Shown here: piece after piece, positions 49,346 to 60,800 of the stretch
How positions within the stretch are numbered: position 1 is the first letter of the stretch
How the letters are laid out: every line of letters begins with the position of its first letter
Origin: Schistosoma mansoni
Lineage: Eukaryota; Platyhelminthes; Trematoda; Strigeidida; Schistosomatidae
Assembly: GCF_000237925.1 (NCBI RefSeq)
Contig: NC_031496.1
Location: 17,194,245 to 17,258,244 of the forward strand
Reading direction: 5' to 3'
DNA length: 64,000 bases
The notes under the pieces: model-generated
What the model saw: only the letters and a program-made list of their open reading frames with translations
Database searches by the model: none
What the model was told of the DNA's origin: nothing
Made by a program: the position numbers and the translations under genes

Positions 49346-49964
49346 CTCATTTTTATCAGAATTACAAACGGAAATCGGGATAGACTCATCTTACCCTCGG
49401 GAAAGTTGTTGATCAACATGTTAGTTTCGTATGAGTGACTCATCGGTGTCAAGAATCAAGTCATATATATTCTGACATTCTTCACCACAAACAATGAGAA
49501 TGGTTGAAGTTTATTACCAGAATAGTACACAAACCCAAAAACAATTTTGATGAAGTCCTTTTCGTTACAAAATGTTTAGGACCCCTATGTTGCAGAAGAA
49601 GCGTGTCTGCTCTCCGCTTCAATCAATCAAATGTTGAAGCGACAATGGAATTATTATCAAAATTTTCTACCTGACCAACAGAACATGGGGATCTGGATGC
49701 AACGAGCAGATTTCTACACCCTATTGCATGCAATCAGGTAGTAGGTGTATACGTAGCAAATGGAAGCTACAATCATAAATAATACCATAGCGACCGTTTC
49801 TCCATCAAACAGTGTGCTCAATAAGAAGAAGAGGAGAATAGTTACTAGCAGTAGCATGCAGGACACGCGCTTCATCACGAGGGTCTGCGTACGTTTGCGT
49901 GGTTGAAATACATGAGCAACGGAATTCGTATGGATGTTAGTCAAAGTTACTGGGGTGCTGAATG
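49346..49964. other. Unassigned stretch upstream of the Penelope-like fragment
   Basis: It may include more of the Penelope-like element, but no motif proves it. On the minus strand the two-helix frame 49,714-49,986 overlaps it. Confidence 0.3.
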
Positions 49965-49986
49965 ACGAAAAACCAAGTTGGTTCAA
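49714..49986 (-). CDS. Hypothetical two-helix membrane protein frame
   Basis: 90 codons. After a polar start with basic RKRTQTLVMKR come two clear hydrophobic helices, MLLLVTILLFFLLSTLF and VAMVLFMIVASICYVYTYYL, separated by DGET. The layout resembles small two-pass membrane proteins in general, but I do not recognise the family. The first codons overlap the Penelope-like fragment on the other strand, so the real start is probably a splice acceptor near 49,965 or the frame is fortuitous. Confidence 0.3.
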   Translation of the reverse strand: MNQLGFSSFSTPVTLTNIHTNSVAHVFQPRKRTQTLVMKRVSCMLLLVTILLFFLLSTLFDGETVAMVLFMIVASICYVYTYYLIACNRV

Positions 49987-50235
49987 ATCAAAATTAGTGG
50001 ATATTACAAATCAGTACGTTACGACACCAGTCCCGCAATCTGAGTTGTTGACTAAAGATCATCAGTAAGCATTGAGTAAGTTTATGAAAGAGGAAACAAT
50101 ATTACTACTTCGTCCAGATAAGGGTTCCGTTGTAGTCATCCTAAACAGGGATGGATACATTGGAAAAGTAACGTCCATTTTAAATGATTCCACTAGATTC
50201 ATCACCCTCGACTTGCTCCTGAACACATACATATA
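49965..50235 (+). mobile_element. Penelope-like element fragment
   Basis: The plus strand reads WFKSKLVDITNQYV and, after one break, LLLRPDKGSVVVILNRDGY followed by IGKVTSILNDSTRFITL. The xPDKGxxVVxxNxxxY block is the hallmark at the start of Penelope-like reverse transcriptases, just before the palm. The catalytic domain itself is not here. Such elements (Cercyon, Perere-10) are known in schistosomes and often carry hammerhead motifs; none was found beside this fragment. Confidence 0.7.
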
Positions 50236-50446
50236 GTTATTATTGATAACCTTTGTCATTTTAATCTTTTACATTCACTCATGCCAATTGTTTCGCACTA
50301 CATCTTACCTCAATGTAAGAAATTTTAGTACATACTTGGTTGTAAGCAGCTGATGAGAAACCACAAAATATAATCAATTCAAGTTATTCTGCATCCATGT
50401 TTGTTCTGGCTTTATTTCAGTTCATAAAGCGAACTAATTACACGGA

Positions 50447-50632
50447 ATGTTAAGGAGATCTATCAGTTGGTTTTATCAAACTTGTGAAACCGCCACACAT
50501 TATACGGGCGAAAAAATGAAAAGGTTTAAAAAGAGAAGTAGAGCTGTTTTTTTAAAGGTGGCGAACTGTCTCAAGCAGGGTATTTCTCAACATGATCAGG
50601 ATTGTTTATCAGACGACTTATTAGTGGTGTGA
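50447..50632 (+). CDS. Hypothetical short frame upstream of the forkhead gene
   Basis: 61 codons beginning at an ATG 28 bases after a good acceptor (ggctttatttcag). It is basic in the middle (KMKRFKKRSRAVFLK). No family was recognised. It lies about 500 bp before the forkhead coding exon, so it could be an alternative first exon or an upstream frame. No donor was found that would join it in phase to the forkhead exon at 51,138. Confidence 0.3.
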   Translation: MLRRSISWFYQTCETATHYTGEKMKRFKKRSRAVFLKVANCLKQGISQHDQDCLSDDLLVV

Positions 50633-50892
50633 ATATATACTGACAAGATCAACATCAATGTCAGACGACTACATAGTTAGTTACCAAACGTATCCAGTTA
50701 GCATGATATATTCCAGGAAATCAACAAAATGTTTATTATCTATATTATGTAATTTGTCCAGTAATATTTTGGATACATTTCAGAAGATAAAATCAAATAA
50801 CAACTATCCTTTGGACGGCAAATTACTGTGAGATACCAAATAGGGAGATTTCATCTTGTAAGGGTTTTTTTAAAGTAGTATGTGATACATTT

Positions 50893-51151
50893 GATCAAAG
50901 TTTCAATTGCTTTTTCTATACTCCTTTACCGGAAGTCGTTTGGCGCAGTCGTTGTTAATGACGCTTTCGTGTCTTTCAAGTCTAATAATGGTGTAAATCT
51001 TAGTTGGAAGTTATTTCCATTTTGGTATGTAAATAAAATAAATGTTGATGTGTCTTGTTGAATTTTATTTTGCTGAAGAGTGCACAGACCTTGTCAGTAG
51101 ATTCATTTGCAAGTGTTTCGATCACTTTTTATTTCAGGTCTTCATTATTGT
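50893..51151 (+). promoter_or_regulatory. 5' region of the forkhead gene with splice acceptor before the ATG
   Basis: The sequence tttttatttcag ends at 51,137, 14 bases before the start ATG. The coding exon therefore has a spliced or trans-spliced leader. The block from 50,900 to just past the ATG is repeated at 36,487-36,775. Confidence 0.6.
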
Positions 51152-51850
51152 ATGGATAAAGTGCATTCACATGCTCTATACTCTTATTCTGATATCAATA
51201 AATTATCCCCATTAGATGTTGATATGACCGTCATAAACAATTCAGATTCTGACAAGAGTGGCGTTTTTCTGGATACATGGTCTGTAAAACATTCCAGTGA
51301 TTTAGTTTCAACCCCAAATGATCTGGTTTCCCTGGCATGGCTTCAGAAGAGGGATATTCTGCAGATAGCTCCGTTAGATGGAGAAGAAGATGGAAGTGAT
51401 TCTGTTAGTTCGCCGGTCACTGGACGACCAGAGGATGAAGATAATTTCGAGACCAACCCTATCTTGCACATGGATTCGTTGGAGCCTGTTGTTAACCGTT
51501 CACCTTCGCTAGTACCTGTATCACAGTTTTCAGTTCTAGACAGATGTGTCCGACGTCCTGCCTCGGTTTCTGGAGATCAGCTCTCTCATAGCGAACAATC
51601 GCGTTTCTCAACAAATCCTACTGTTGCCCTTGGCACCCATGGTCTTACAAAGCCAAATTACAGCTATACGCACCTTATATTTATGGCAATCGAATCTACT
51701 CCACAAAAATGCATGACTGTCAATCAAATTTACAACTGGTGTGAATCAAACTTCCCATTTTATAAACATGCTGGTGTTGGATGGAAAAATTCTCTTAGAC
51801 ATAATCTTTCAATCAATAAGTCTTTCAAGCGCCTACCTCGTGATAGTCGT
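51152..51850 (+). CDS. FOXN3: Forkhead exon 1 (start and most of the DNA-binding domain)
   Basis: It begins with MDKVHSHALYSYSD; this is the only in-frame Met after the acceptor at 51,137 that precedes the domain. 233 codons end at RLPRDSR before the donor gtaagt at 51,851, in phase 0. The first 160 residues are acidic and Ser-rich. Confidence 0.88.
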
Positions 51851-54800
51851 GTAAGTTCAAGTCCTTTTTCCGTTTTTAGTTTTAGGACTATACTACGAGA
51901 TTTACCCATAAGCTTGTTTTCTTCCCTTACACAGAATGAACCTAATATCATTTTGAACTGTCGTAGTCTCGATATGCTGTGCTCTCAGAGACAGGAGCAT
52001 GAGGATCTTGATGATGATGAGGTGATAGAGATTGTCATACGCACAACAAATGCACTTTTTATGTCACTAATATTTCCTGACGCACCCGTGTTACTCGTGT
52101 CGTATCGTATTAATTGTCAAAATTTATGTAAAAGCTTGTTGTTGTGTAGATAAAAACCAACTTCTGTTGCTCACATCTCACCTCTTCTACCGTCTTTCTA
52201 TCTCCAAATAGGGCCCCGGTCGAGGTGCTTTCTGGACGGTTGAACCTCGTGAACGCGCATCCCTGCTAGACGCTATCAAAAGAAACCCGTGGAACTTCGC
52301 CAGTGTGACTGCGATGGGATGTCACTTATCTGATGGTTCTCACGACGTTACTTCTGCATCTGCATATCCAGTTAGACGTTTTGGTCTTGCGCATAGCGCT
52401 CCTGGTCACCTTTTACGAGCCGAGGGATTGGGAAGAGATAAACTTGAGTCAACCCCACAAATCCGTCTACTGTACACTAGCGATGGTAAAGTCTTGGCAA
52501 CTTACGATGCTTCATTCGTTGATCCCTCAAAGTTTGAATACGATCTGACTGCTGGTAAGGAGAATGCTGCAGTCTTGTCTTCTGATGTCCCTTTGTCCGA
52601 CATCAGGTATTGGACTTTACCATCTGGAGACACTACCAGCACTGATGGTGCGACGGCTAAAGTTGAGTGGCCGGCTGAAGAAGAGGAGAAGTATTTGGAT
52701 ACTTTACGCTTATTAAATGAAGGAGAGGAAAAAGTCACAAAGTCACAATCAACTATAACAGAACCTTCAGATGAGAATTCAATGAGGTAATTTCCCTTAA
52801 AATTTTACCTTGTATACGGCTTGAAAGTCCTGGTTTATCCACCATTTACTTGAGTTTTTGTTAGTGAGGTTTTAGCTTCAGCTAGCGCTGGTCCAAGGGA
52901 CAAGGTCGCTTTATCAAAGATCTTAAAACAGGACCTTGACCAGCTTTAAGGTTAATTGTTGATTAATCTATTATAAAAATTCATATCAGCTGCATAGCAG
53001 TGTCATTTTCAACTGTCTTTCCTAGCATGTCACTTATTCTCTTCGATGTTTATAGATGTATCGAGTTAGTTATATTTACCAGCTTAATAGTTAGGGAGAT
53101 TTAACTGTCTGTATCTGTTATGCCTTTGCGGAAGGTCACTTAGCTTGTTGATGTCGAAACCTAATGGGTTGAATCTCAACCTTACAAGAAGCCTTCACTT
53201 TTTAACTTCAGTCAGAACTTCCTAAATACAGTAGAACACGTTTATAATCACGTTTTTCAGCGATTGGTAAGAATGCCAAATTTCTTGATCTATTGATTTT
53301 CATGCCACGACGGGTTTTGGGTAGAGTGCAAATCAATCATTAAACGAGTTAAAATTATGTGGGAATATTCGTTAAAAGTTCGTGTACACCAAGTACATAT
53401 AAATGTTAAGCAGTGTATGAGAATATTTTTATATCAAAGTGAACTCTAAACGTGTTGTACATTCGGCACATTGGTTTTATACGGTTCTTAGTAATGGAGT
53501 GGAAAGTTCGTTTAGTACCTGGCAATTGTCAACCCCTAAAACAATGTTGGAGCGGAGTTGAACATCTTGATAAACCTTGTACTTATATTACAATCTTAAG
53601 TATAGGTTAACGAATAGTTACATTGCTAACCTTTATTTTTAAGGACTGGTACTACATCTGTTAGTCGGAATCAGAGTAACTAATATATCCGTGAAATTAG
53701 CAAAATAGTCATTTTATTGTTATTTGGGTCATTAGTTTATAATATACTATGGTAATTTGTCTGAATGAGCATCACTGAATATCAAGTTAATTGGATTTCA
53801 TCGATAAGTTTGTTGAGAATGAACCGAGGAAGGTCGACTGGGTTTTGGAAAAGTGTCGTTTTCAGGTATTTTTGTCCTACAAATAAGCTTGTAATTTTAC
53901 AATTATTGTCTTTTTCTTGTTTTGTCATTTTAATAAACATTATCCACAATCTTTTTTATGTATAGTAAAGCGAAGTCTGAAGCTTTGGAAAGTAAGTCTC
54001 TTTCAGCCTTATATTGTTTGATATCTTATTTGATACCCACAGTTTTTTCTTCATATCACTTTATATTGTTGAAAAATGTTCAAGTATAGGCTCATGCTAA
54101 AAGATTGGCTAATATTTACATGTTCTTAACTACACTTTACCTTAGTAGTTTCGTGTCCTGTAGTGTTAAATTTCAGGTATCTTACAATACAACTGTAACA
54201 ACAAAAACTACCAACTTGAACCATGTCTTATTTATTTGAAACAAATATTGGTACAAGGGGGCACCAGATATAAATGCACCCCACAAAAGATTGTCATTTC
54301 ATATAATTGTGTAAGGGCTATGGTGCTGTCCTGGTACCCAAACCGAAGCAGATGGTTTTCTTAGGGAGCCACACCCCGAGCCTTTGGCCTAAAGGTCTGA
54401 TCCACAAGGCAGTGGAGCATCGTAAGGAGATGCAGTCCCATGGTAGCCGGTGACCGACGATCGGTTCATACGCCATTTGTTCCCTCGGGATACTGGAGCC
54501 CATGTGCACCATTGGTTTATAATCAGGGTTTTCTAGCTCCAAAGTGACCACCGTTCACATATTGTTGACTATGATCCTGATTGTCAGTCAGTCAGCTACA
54601 ACGTAGGACCAGGCACACATATGCATCGGTCCAAGTTGCCATACCTCGTTAACACAACAAGATCAACACCGGATTCATAGAAATTTTTAATTTAGTGGTG
54701 GTAGTATATAAAAGATAGGTTGTATATAAGGATATAGTACAGAAAGGAAGAACGTTATGAAGCAATTTTAATCTCAAGGTTTAAGGGAAGATAAAGAGTG

Positions 54801-57800
54801 TATACACCTACGCTATTGTGACCGATTCTTAGCCATGTCACCTAGAGTCTCTAACCATTGGTCAAGATAGTCACGCGGACCCCAACCAGGTAGTCTGCAT
54901 CTACCAACATGGCTCAGACTAGAAGTTAGTGACTTCAAGCACTGATGCCATGTCTTGGTTTGGCCGCCCCTAACTATCTTCCAACCATCCACTACACTAG
55001 TCAGCATAGCGTGTCGTGGTAATCGGTGTTCAGGTATACGTAACACGTGGCCTAACCATCTCAGTCGATGAAGATTCATGACCTCATCAACTGATTTACC
55101 ATCATTCCCTAATACCCTGTGTCTAACCTCACTATTACTTACCCGGTGATCCCAGCAGATGCGAGCAATATTTCTAAGACATCTGTGGTCAAATACTAGT
55201 AACCTACAAGTATCTTCTACTCTTAATGGCCATGTTTCACAGCCGTAAAGTAGAACAGAGCGAACTGCTGCGCAGTATACTCGTCCCTTAATTGATAGAC
55301 GGACGAACATCTCGTCTTCGCCATAGGTGACGTAAGTTGGCAAAAGCAAAACGAGCTTTTTGAATCTGTGCTGAGATTTCGTCAGACACCAACCCATTAG
55401 GGCTGATCAGACTTCCAAGATAAGTGAAGTTGTCCACGCGTTCGACTACTTTATTCCCTATCTCTAGTTCAGGTGTTGACGCAGGCCAGTCCTGGAGTAA
55501 CAATTTACATTTGGATGGGGAGAAACGCATCCCAAACATCCTGGCATTATTACTCAGTTCTAACAGAAGACTCTGCATTTTGTCAGCGTCTTCACCAAAC
55601 AGGACTATGTCATCTGCGTATTCTAAGCCGATTAGTGCACCACCTGGTAGGAGATCAATTCCTGAAAATTTAGTCGAAGAGAGTGTTATTTCCAGCAACA
55701 GGTCTATAATGAAGTTAAACAAAAATGGGGATAGTGGACAGCCTTGACGGACACCACTTGAGGTTGTAAAACCAGATGACAGTTCGCCATTAGCTCTGAC
55801 TCGACTAGTAGTGTTCGAGTTAAGAGCCTTCACAAGGTTTATGTACTTCTCAGGTACACCATTCAATGACAGACACTGCCACAGAACCTCTCGGTCTACA
55901 GAGTCAAATGCTGCTTTTAAGTCAAGAAAAACTATCATTGTCGGACGCCGATAAACATGCCTGTGCTCTAAGACCTGACGAATAGTGAATATGTAGTCGA
56001 TGCAGTCATGACCGTTTCTGAAACCAGCCTGATTTTCTCGTGTTTGCAGTTCACGAGTCTTAGTTAGGCGCCCGATAATTATTGAGGCTAGTTGATCCCG
56101 ATTGAGTTGTTCAGTGTCTATTATTTGGAGTTTATTAATTTCGAAAACTGCATTTCACAGTCTTAAAGTATTACAGACCAAGCTGGTGCGGATTGTGTCC
56201 ACTCTCTTCTATATCAAATCCGACACTGACTACTCCATGTTAGCCAAAGTCGAGTGTCTGGTTTGGGATTTCATCCATAAGAATTAATAAGAGTTTAGCA
56301 ATGAGTGAGAACGTCAGGTTAATTAATTACGTCACTCTGTATGATCAAGATACAACTACACAAACAACATCTCATGTCAGAAGAAAACCTCGTCAGAACA
56401 TCGCGGTATTATTACTCAAGATGCACATACGACTGCGCTTTGTTAGTTCCTTCGTAAAACAAGTCAGTACTCTGAGTCAATCGAAAAGTAGCCAAATAAT
56501 AGATAAGGTCTACTTTACTCTTTCTCTGTGATAGTCACACTAACGGCCGAATTTTTAATACCCGTCTTCTCGATAACTTTGTACAGTTGTCTACTGTAGT
56601 AGTAGTTTTTGCCTGTTATCTTCACCTTTAACGAAATGTATTTAAATTAGGCGTATTTTTTCCCTATAGGCTTTATTGGTACTCATATTTTGGATGATGC
56701 GAAACTGGTCACCAAACAAAAAAGAAAGTCACGGTTGTTGCCAACCCGTATAAGTAAGTTTGTATATGTAGATGCAGTTTTCAGACGCTTCTGTGCTCAA
56801 TTCAAGTTCATTCATTTATAACTGCATGGTTCTTTTAATGATTATAAATTCAGTGCTACACACTGTAGCTGCAACACAACTCAGTTTGCCGTGTTCCATG
56901 AATAAGGCTTTTGGTTAGGAAGAGTAATCGTGAATCGCCCTGGAGTTTGAAACTTATTACTTTGTACTTCTCAACAGCATTTTTTTGAACATCTATGTTC
57001 ATGTTGCTGCGAATAGGTGATTACTACTACTTCTCACTTTTAATAGAATCTCACCAACTTGTCTAACTTAATAATTGGGCGATTTTTCACTATGAAAATA
57101 ACCAGCAGGAAATACCATGTGTCCTATTCAAGCAGAACGTAGATTAGGGCTTTTAAATATCAGGTAAAGGTTAATCGCAGATAGCATTCAGTTGATCTAG
57201 CAGGTATATTTTAACCTTGCCCTACTTGATGAAGTGCTAACATTACCACAGTGGGACGTGAGTAGACTCTTATTTTAATATTATCCTCGCAAATTGATCA
57301 ATGAATAATAACGTCTTTGAAGTCTTAAGTACTCTCTTGGATTTTATGTAGATCTTCGTATAAAAAAGGACTTCATTTATGAAATATATTATTTGTTTCT
57401 TCAACCTAATAATCACCATGTTATATTCGTCTCCTATAGGGAAGTGTAACGAGTGTAAGGAAAATACATCTGGTTGTGAATCCTGTCTGGCTAAGCGTTA
57501 TGAGGTCCTTAATAGCAATTACGTTCGTTCGGCGCTCAAAGAATATGACCTTGACATTGGCAACATGTTGGACTGTGATCAGGAACCGGGGCCCGCTGGT
57601 GGACCACTTGTTAAGACAATAACTACTAGGATTTCTAAATCTGCTTCACCAGTTGCCGAGGAAAATGAAAGTGATGTGGATTCATGTGACGAAAAACCAG
57701 CCAACCCTGAAACATTAATTTATTCGTCAGATGAAGTTTACGTCACACCACCCCCGTACATTGACCATGAATATTCTCACTGCCAAGCCCAACTACGCCG

Positions 57801-60800
57801 ACCTGAAGAAAATCAGCTTGTAAATAAATTTAATGACAACTACTATACAAGTAGACTGTCAGAATTAATGAACCTCTATCCGCTTCTCAAAGCTTTTGTG
57901 GATTCCATAGTTCTAGAAACAGATGCTAATTATGAGACAGATGAATTTGACGACGGCTTTAGTTCATCAGAAAATGATATATACAGTGAAGAGGACTTTG
58001 ATGGGGAAAATCGTGAATTAAAGGAATCGGGTATTCAGGATCTTTGTGATTGCGAATATACTTTTTGCAGACGGAGCTCTCGTCGCCGGCATCCAGTTTC
58101 ACCGTACTACGAAGCTCGTAAGACACGTTCATTTAGAATTCCGTCTCGTGGTGTTAAGCAGCGTAAGGGAACCAGATCAATGAAATTGTCTTCATTAAAC
58201 AGTTGTCCCACCCGAAGATCCAAACGAGTTATAAAGGCTCCTCGCCGTCCATATGATGACTTTGAGAGATCTCAATACTATAATTATGAATTAGATGATG
58301 AGTCAAGAATATTGATTTTTGATGGAAGGGAAGGAAATTTCGGTTCCAGCGCTCGATCTAATATGATGGAACGTTACAGTCGCCACTCACCTAATAGTCA
58401 GTCAGATATTGATTCAGAAAGTGCTGAGAAATCTATGGATATTGAGAATAGTCGATATCGCTACCAAAATCATTACCGATCATTAAAACGTGCTCATCAA
58501 CCTATTTCAGGTACTCAGCCACACTTAGACAACATCGTTGGTCGTTCGTCTCCTGATTTGGAGGACTATGATTTTAGTTCTGATCAAGAAGAAAGTTATT
58601 TACGTGCTGCTTCCACATTACAAGTAAGAAAAAACGGGACAACCTTCAGCTCATCCCATCCACTTAGCAAACGATCTCAAACAAAAAAGCAAGAAACACA
58701 TCTTGATGTCGCCGATGGTTGGAATTCTATGAAGTGTCCAGTTGGGCGGAAAATAGATGAATCTTCAATTAATGGTGTAAAGTTAGGAGAAAGTCACAAC
58801 GGTTTTTCTGATGATGAACGAGTGATTCAAAGGGAATTAAGTGATAAAATTCAAACCTATAAAGAGACAGTAGAGGAGCCTGTTTTAAAACGAAAGTTAG
58901 TTTATGCTTTGAGTATCATTATTGATTCTGTTGTAATTCGTATTTACTATTCCCAGTCCCTAGTTTTTTAAGTGAGTATATATCTGTTTCAAGTCAGTCG
59001 TATTATATAGAATCTCAAATAATTAGTTTCTAATATCAGCCTTCACCCCCAAATGCCCTGGTACGGCCGAGAGTGGGCAGAGTCCGCTCTCCCTCTCGAA
59101 ATGCTCTCACATGGCCACGCGAATATATAGCCTCTGTCAGGGAAGTCCTACTCACTGCCTTCTCGTGGCGGCTGTGTTGTTTATGAAATTGAGAGGACGA
59201 AAAGCGAATGTCCGGCGCTTTAACAGGGTTGGTGGATATAGAGGATCCACCTAGGGGAGTTGGAAAACCCTGATTACAAACAAATGGTGCACATGGGCTC
59301 CAGTATCCTGAAGGAACAAATGGCGTATGAACACATTGTTGGTCACCGGCTACCATGGGACTGCATCTCCTCACGATGCTCCACTGCTTTGTGGACTAGA
59401 CCTTCAGGTCAAAGGCTCCGGGTGTGGCCCCCTAAGAAAACCACCTGCTTCGGTTTGGGCACCCGGGCAGTATCACAGCCCTCAAACAAATCAAATGAGA
59501 TTTATGAGGCGCATATTTATCTGGTGCTTCCTTGTACCAATATTTATGTGTTGAAATATATAAAAATAAATAAATATCAAAAATAGCAACTAATCAACAA
59601 CTACGCCATTGTTATCGATTCTGAGTCATGTCACCCAGAGTCTCCAATCATTGGTTATGATAGTCACCTGGACCCTAACCAAGTAGTCTGCATCTACCAA
59701 CATGGCTCAGACCACAATTTAGTGACTTGATCAACTGATTTGCCATCATTCTAATACCTTGCGACTAACCTCATTGCTACTTACCGGGTGATCCCAGCAG
59801 ATGTTGGCAATAATTCTAAGACATTTGTGGTCAAATACTGTAACTTACGAGTACCTTCTACTCTTAATAACCACGTTTCATACCCGTAAATTAAAACAAA
59901 GATTTGCTGCTCAGTATACTCGTTCCTTAATTGATAGACGGATATCTCGCCTTCGCTATAGTGGCTTTTTGAATCCATGCAGAGATTTCGTCAGACACCA
60001 GCCCATTAAGGCTGATCAGACTCAGTTCAGTTGTTGATGCAGGCCAGTCCTGGAGTAACAATTTACATTTAGAGGGGGGAGAAACCAGCCTGACTTTATT
60101 GTGTTTGCAGTTCACGAGTCTTAGTTAGGCGCCCAATAATTATTAAGGCTAGTATTTTAGATGCTATATTAGTCAAACTAATCCCTCTATGATTATCGCA
60201 GGATGATTTTGGTCCCTTCTTATATATTGGGACAATCAGAGATTGTGACCAGTCAGATTGGATAACTTCCAACTCCCAGATTTTAGCTAAAATATCAGTC
60301 AACCTAATCGCTGAAATGTGACCACCATATTCAAAGACCTCTGTAGCCAATCTATTAGGACCAGCTGCTCTTCCTCGTTTCACATTAGCTGTAGCCTTTT
60401 GAACTTCAACTAGAGTTGGTGGACTTACTTCAATGTTCCATCCAGACCGTTTGGGAATGGTGGCTAACTGTAAAGTAGCTGAAGGTCAGCTAAACTGTTC
60501 TGTAAAGTGTTCCGCCCATCGTTCTAAACGTCTGGGCTGAGAGCAGATAAGTGTCGTCTTTTTTCGAGATTGTCTCGCTTACAATTGACTTCTTAATTCC
60601 AGTTTCTTTTATTAGTCTAATGTTACCTACAGCCGCTGCCTTTCCCATCTCTTTTGCTTTCGTTGCCCACCACTGCTCACGATCGTTCCGTAGACTTTTG
60701 GTTAACCTAGATCTGTTTTGCTTTCGCTCTTTATCGTGTTCGGAGCCTGATGGAATGAATTTACTCGAATCCATCAGTGAAATAGACTTGGAAGAAATCC

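Noticed and set aside
57379-57439. Upstream extension of forkhead exon 5 as a signal peptide start (MKYIICFFNLIITML)
   Set aside because: It looks like a signal sequence, but it is the polypyrimidine tract and acceptor of intron 4 read as codons; the exon joins exon 4 in phase.
58896-58971. Read-through end of forkhead exon 5
   Set aside because: The extension YALSIIIDSVVIRIYYSQSL is hydrophobic and unlike the rest, and the gttagt donor gives a perfect phase match to the last exon.
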